NCBI GenBank assembly: GCA_964473045.1
Contig: CAYYMX010000019.1
Location: forward strand, 1 to 18,508
Length of the DNA: 18,508 nt
Origin: CAYYMX01 sp964473045
GTDB lineage: Bacteria; Pseudomonadota; Alphaproteobacteria; Methylaequorales; Methylaequoraceae
Direction of reading: 5' to 3'
Shown here: positions 15,043 to 18,508 of the stretch, one piece after another
How the letters are laid out: the number at the start of each line of letters is the position of its first letter
Position numbering within the stretch: position 1 is the first letter of the stretch
Made by a program: the position numbers and the translations under genes
Notes under the pieces: model-generated
What the model was told of the DNA's origin: nothing
Databases searched by the model: none
The model's input: only the letters and a program-made list of their open reading frames with translations

Positions 15043-16004
15043 TTAGTTTCCCTCAATAAGCTTGGCCTTTTGAACTAAAACTTCAGCCTGACGAATTGAT
15101 GCAATATCAATTAATCTTCCATCAAGAGAAACTGCTCCTTTTCCTTCTTTCTTAGCTTGTTTCATTGCTTCAAGAATTTTTTTTGCCTGATTGATTTCTT
15201 TTTCTGATGGACTCATCACCTTATTANNNNNNNNNNTGCCCACTTTCCTTCACATCCAAGAGTTGCAGATCTATTCGCTTGGGCAATATAACCATCTGGG
15301 TCATTAAAATCTCCAAAGGGTCCATCTATTGGCCTTAGACCATTAGCTCTAGCTGCTATAACCATTTTAGATATGGCATGATGCCACATGTCACCCCAAT
15401 GTTTTTCTCTGGGATTATCACCATCAACATCAGTTAACACGTGATAGTTTGGATTTGGACCGCCAATAACAGTAGTTTTAGCTTTGGTAGATGCCGCATA
15501 ATCCGCCACACCAAAATGCAGAGATTCCAACCTTCTATGGTATGATGCAATTTCATTAACATTCTGCATTCCTAATGCTGTTTCAATAATCAGTTCAAAG
15601 CCAATCCGTTTTTCCAGACCCATTCCATCCTCAACTTGTGTACATAACATATCAACTGCATATACATCAGAAATTGTTCCAACTTTTGGAATCATAATAA
15701 GATCAAGCTTTCCAGGAGCTTTCTCAATCAAATCTACAACATCTCTATACATAAAGTGAGTATCTAACCCGTTAATTCTTACTGACATTGTTTTATTCTT
15801 CCAATCAATGTCATTTAAACCTTCTATTATATTTTTTCTTGCTTGTTCTTTTTCATCTGGTGCAACTGCATCTTCTAAATCCAAAAAAATTACATCTACA
15901 TTACTTTTTGCTGCTTTTTCAAATAGCGATGGATTGCTACCTGGTACAGCCAACTCACTCCTATTCAATCTAGGTTGAGCTTGATCAATAATTTTAAAAC
16001 TCAT
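15043..16004 (-). CDS. mcl: Malyl-CoA / beta-methylmalyl-CoA lyase, interrupted by an assembly gap
   Basis: A CitE-like Mg-dependent TIM-barrel lyase splitting malyl-CoA into acetyl-CoA and glyoxylate. It closely follows Rhodobacter Mcl1: NRSELAVPGSNPSLFEKAA, FLDLEDAVAPDEKEQARKNI, SVRINGLDTHFMYRDVVDLI (first 19 residues of it visible as one block), then FELIIETALGMQNV, GPFGDFNDP and RSATLGCEGKWA. After ten Ns the tail resumes at NKVMSPSEKEI and ends DIASIRQAEVLVQKAKLIEGN. The two halves are one gene: the missing piece should be the conserved IHPxQxxLA. The literal ten Ns put the halves out of frame, so the gap length is a placeholder. The ATG at 16004 has a good GAGG ribosome site six bases upstream. 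The gene precedes accA. Confidence 0.93.
15227..15236. other. Assembly gap (10 Ns) inside mcl
   Basis: Ten undetermined bases separate the GKWA end of the upstream part from NKVMSP of the downstream part. Reading-frame arithmetic requires a gap length of 3n-1 bases, which ten is not. Comparison with Mcl family proteins predicts about 26 missing bases. Confidence 0.98.
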
Positions 16005-16069
16005 AATTCCCTCATTAGTTATGATAACCTAAAGTAAACTTAATATAAAAATAAATAAATAAAAACAAC
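16005..16069 (-). promoter_or_regulatory. Leader and likely promoter region of mcl-accA
   Basis: At 65 bases this is the largest gap in the window, lying between the xerD stop and the mcl start. On the minus strand it ends in TGAGGGAATT before the ATG, the clearest Shine-Dalgarno site seen here. It also has AAAT-type tandem repetition around 16045-16065. TTGTTT and TATATT boxes occur with a short 15-base spacing, so a precise promoter call is not supported. Confidence 0.4.
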
Positions 16070-16993
16070 TTATATTTTAAGAAATTTTGAAATGTCTTTC
16101 TTCAAAGGATGTTTTTCTTCTAAAATCTTCCTGAATTTACTTGCCTGAACATGGGTATAAATTTGTGTTGTTGATATATCTTTATGACCTAAAGACTCTT
16201 GAATTGTTCTAAGGTCAACACCTCTCTGAAGTAAATGTGAAGCAAAAGAGTGTCTTAAAGTATGCGGAGAAACTTCTGAAGGAGAAATATTCGCATTAAT
16301 TGCAAGTTTTTTTAATATTTGGAAGAATCTATTTCTTGTTATATGCCCAAGTTTAGAACTTGAAGGAAAAAGAAAATTATTTTCTTTTGAACCTTTTGCT
16401 AAAAAAAAATTTCTTATTTTTAAATATTTTTTAAGAATATGCTTAGTTTTGGAAATTAGTGGAACAATTCTTTCTTTTTTTCCTTTTCCTTGAATCACCA
16501 AAAAAGTATTGTCATAACCTATTGAACCCAGCTTCAAAGTGACCAGTTCAGAAACTCTTATTCCAGTCGAATACAAAATCTCTAAAAATAGTGATGACCT
16601 CATACCATTATGAGATTTATCATCATAAGTTTTATTTATTAACTTCTCAATTTGCCTTTCTGATAAAACTTTAGGAAGTTTTTTATCAAGCTTTGGAAAT
16701 TCATAATCCTCTAAAATATTTGAAGAAAGAACTTTTCTATCAATTAAAAAATTAAAAAAACTTTTTATTGATGAAAGTTTTCTTAAATGTGTTTTAGGAG
16801 AAAATCTTTTTGACAAAAACTTAATATAACTGTTAATTTCATTATTCCCAAGTTCAACAATACTTTTGTCACCAAAATATTTAATAAAACTATCTAGATC
16901 AGATTTATATGAAATGCAGGTATTTTGAGCTAAATTTTTTTTTGCCGTCAAGAATTCTAAATATTTCTCAACAAAAAATATATTTTTATTCAC
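16070..16993 (-). CDS. xerD: Tyrosine recombinase XerD
   Basis: With XerC it resolves chromosome dimers at dif during cell division. The 307-residue protein has the N-terminal SAM-like core-binding domain (~1-90) and a C-terminal catalytic domain. The active-site set is complete: R146 in YSTGIRVSEL, K170 in VIQGKGKKER, H244 and R247 in SPHTLRHSFASHLL, H270 in SLGHKDISTTQIYTHV, and the nucleophile Y279. The VIQGKGKKERIVPL form and the chromosomal housekeeping context favour XerD over a phage or integron integrase; XerC is the main alternative. The GTG start at 16993 overlaps the stop of the upstream gene as GTGA, so translation is likely coupled. No dif-like site was identified in the window. 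Confidence 0.92.
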   Translation of the reverse strand: MNKNIFFVEKYLEFLTAKKNLAQNTCISYKSDLDSFIKYFGDKSIVELGNNEINSYIKFLSKRFSPKTHLRKLSSIKSFFNFLIDRKVLSSNILEDYEFPKLDKKLPKVLSERQIEKLINKTYDDKSHNGMRSSLFLEILYSTGIRVSELVTLKLGSIGYDNTFLVIQGKGKKERIVPLISKTKHILKKYLKIRNFFLAKGSKENNFLFPSSSKLGHITRNRFFQILKKLAINANISPSEVSPHTLRHSFASHLLQRGVDLRTIQESLGHKDISTTQIYTHVQASKFRKILEEKHPLKKDISKFLKI

Positions 16994-18508
16994 AACAAAA
17001 TAATTTCTAAAAGTTCATCAAACTCTTTATTTAATCCCAGTTTTTTTAATATTAGCAAAACTAAAAAGTTTTCGGTTGTTGAAAGTTCTGAAAAGTTTTT
17101 TTCACCCATAATTGAAAATAACAAATTTAGTGAATTAAAATAATCTTTTTTTTCTAAAAAGAAATCCGCCAAAAGAAAGTTTTTTAAATTAAATTTTGAC
17201 AATTGATCGGATTCATTAAAGTTTATGTCACTAAACAAATTCATAATTTTTTCATTAATTTCAATTTTCATAGACATTACTAAAAAAATTTTTTCAAGAA
17301 ATTCCAAATCAATATTTTTAGTAACAACAAGGGAATGTAAATTATTTTCCAATGCATAATTATCAATGCTACCATTTGATAAATATTGATTTAAATTAAT
17401 AGAAATTTCTCTGAGAAAGAATTCATTACTACTTTCATTAAATTTTTTTAGAATACTTTTGGCTTCAGAAAATTTTTTTTCTGATTGTAACATTTTTGAA
17501 ATTAACAATGCATCTTCAGGAGATTTTGCATGCTCTTCATACGACATCATATTGTTAACCAAAAAAGCAACATTATCAAAAAGCATATCATTAATTGATA
17601 TCTTTAATAAAGCTTTCGTTTTTTCAAATTTAGATTCAGGATTTTTATCTCTTAAAATTGACTGATACAGTAGTGGTCTAGCTTTAATAGGAGACAATGT
17701 TTTGTAGAGTTTCATTGAATTTTCTAAGTCTTTGTTAGAAAGCACTGATAATTGATATGCTTCTGACAACATTTCATTACTTATTCTTTTTTGTTTAGCT
17801 AGAAGTTCTGCACAATGAATTTTGAGATCAATTTCAACAGAAGGGCTTGCTAGAATAAAAAGCAAACCACTAGTATTCAGATTTTCTATTTGGTCAAAAC
17901 TCGGAGAAATATCTGCAAATTGCAAAGAAGTCATGATAATTGGATTAAGTTCTTTAATCGAGGTGAGGTTTGTCTTAAGATAATCTGATTCTGAGATCTT
18001 TTCTTCAGTCATTAATGAATATGCAAGTTCTATAAAAAAAATATCACCGGGATTATTTTGCTCTTTTAGAAGTGCAAGGCCAAATCTGGCTTCATCATAA
18101 TTATTATTTAAAATGTCACAAACTACTAAAATTTTTCCGAACTGCGCTTTTTTCTTATCCACTTTATTTTCTAGTATTTTACATGCCTCACTATGACGGT
18201 TTCTCAAAAAATTTCCTTCAATCATTTTTGTTAAAATTATCAAATTATTTTCTAGATTTGGAGTTTGCGAATAAAAAAGATCAATTTCATTTAATCTTCC
18301 AGTTTCAAATAAAAGATTGATTATTTTATCAAAAATTTGTTTGTCCTGATCTGCCGAAACAAAACTCCTATTAATCTTTTTTTTTGTAGTTAAAATTTTG
18401 TGAATTATATTTTGAACAGTTGCACTTGAACTCTTTAAGGGCAAATTAGAAAGAAAGTCTTGAATTTGGTTAAAAGATTTGTCGTAAAAAAAATTTTCCC
18501 AGATTATA
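16990..18508 (-). CDS. Alpha-helical (TPR-like) protein of unknown function, 5' end beyond window
   Basis: The reading frame is open from the right edge to the stop at 16990, giving 506 visible residues. A TTG at 18444 gives 484 residues, but the frame continues upstream without a stop and the translated part (IIWENFFYDKSF...DFLSNLPLKSS) reads as genuine coding, so the true start lies outside. The protein is acidic and rich in Leu, Asn, Ser and Lys. It is built of repeated amphipathic helices (for example SEKKFSEAKSILKKF and FFLEKKDYFNSLNLLFSIM), resembling a degenerate tetratricopeptide or solenoid protein. No catalytic motif or membrane segment is seen in the visible part. It directly precedes xerD with a GTGA overlap. 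A large poorly conserved protein in this position occurs in other Alphaproteobacteria, sometimes named antifreeze glycopeptide; that name carries no functional weight. Confidence 0.75.
   Translation of the reverse strand, partial: IIWENFFYDKSFNQIQDFLSNLPLKSSSATVQNIIHKILTTKKKINRSFVSADQDKQIFDKIINLLFETGRLNEIDLFYSQTPNLENNLIILTKMIEGNFLRNRHSEACKILENKVDKKKAQFGKILVVCDILNNNYDEARFGLALLKEQNNPGDIFFIELAYSLMTEEKISESDYLKTNLTSIKELNPIIMTSLQFADISPSFDQIENLNTSGLLFILASPSVEIDLKIHCAELLAKQKRISNEMLSEAYQLSVLSNKDLENSMKLYKTLSPIKARPLLYQSILRDKNPESKFEKTKALLKISINDMLFDNVAFLVNNMMSYEEHAKSPEDALLISKMLQSEKKFSEAKSILKKFNESSNEFFLREISINLNQYLSNGSIDNYALENNLHSLVVTKNIDLEFLEKIFLVMSMKIEINEKIMNLFSDINFNESDQLSKFNLKNFLLADFFLEKKDYFNSLNLLFSIMGEKNFSELSTTENFLVLLILKKLGLNKEFDELLEIILL

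Noticed and set aside
15043..15243. Separate small protein of 66 residues, and mcl as a pseudogene
   Set aside because: Both sides of the Ns match one Mcl protein continuously. The apparent frame break comes from the arbitrary gap length.
16045..16065. AAAT tandem repeats upstream of mcl as a possible phase-variation tract
   Set aside because: Only a few imperfect copies in a nearly pure A+T spacer; this is expected by chance at such base composition.
1..18508. Mobile elements, CRISPR array, toxin-antitoxin or defence island
   Set aside because: No direct-repeat array, transposase or terminal inverted repeats, or compact toxin gene is seen. The only recombinase is a housekeeping XerD.

Overview
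The window is an AT-rich (visibly about 70% A+T), almost completely coding stretch of a bacterial chromosome. About 280 bases lie outside genes and no gap exceeds 65 bases. Gene content and order point to a streamlined alphaproteobacterium, probably a marine one of the SAR11, HIMB59/AEGEAN-169 or SAR116 type. Diagnostic pieces are lysC divergent from ubiG, the nitrilase/grxC/NDUFAF5-like/mutT/argJ/secA neighbourhood, and accA close to xerD. The genus cannot be fixed from sequence alone. A run of ten Ns inside one gene shows that this is a scaffolded assembly.

Bases 1-6699 (minus strand) look like one operon transcribed leftward: lysC (aspartate kinase), a nitronate monooxygenase-family flavoprotein, a RodZ-like membrane HTH protein, ispG, hisS, a headless glutamyl-tRNA-reductase-like protein, and the first 180 codons of prfA, which runs off the left edge. 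Spacers are 2-14 bases. Bases 6756-7981 (plus) hold ubiG and a small SAM methyltransferase joined by an ATGA overlap. Bases 7976-9038 (minus) hold a nitrilase-family amidase and glutaredoxin. Base 9045 starts a plus-strand NDUFAF5-type protein, six bases from the grxC start.

Bases 9834-11464 (minus) carry a mutT-type Nudix hydrolase and argJ, divergent from secA (11526-14054, plus). Bases 14075-18508 (minus) carry accA, a malyl-CoA lyase gene broken by the N gap, xerD, and a partial alpha-helical protein that runs off the right edge. There are no tRNA, rRNA, CRISPR, IS or prophage signals.

Most genes are core housekeeping: amino-acid, isoprenoid, quinone and fatty-acid synthesis, protein export, translation and chromosome resolution. 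The points most worth a second look are: (i) a GluTR-like protein lacking the whole catalytic domain and the glycine-rich NADPH loop, between hisS and prfA; (ii) an NDUFAF5-family protein whose SAM-binding glycine motif has been lost; (iii) the assembly gap that splits mcl and whose true length can be predicted; and (iv) three 13-base A tracts in coding strands. I did not find a clear new defence or mobile system.
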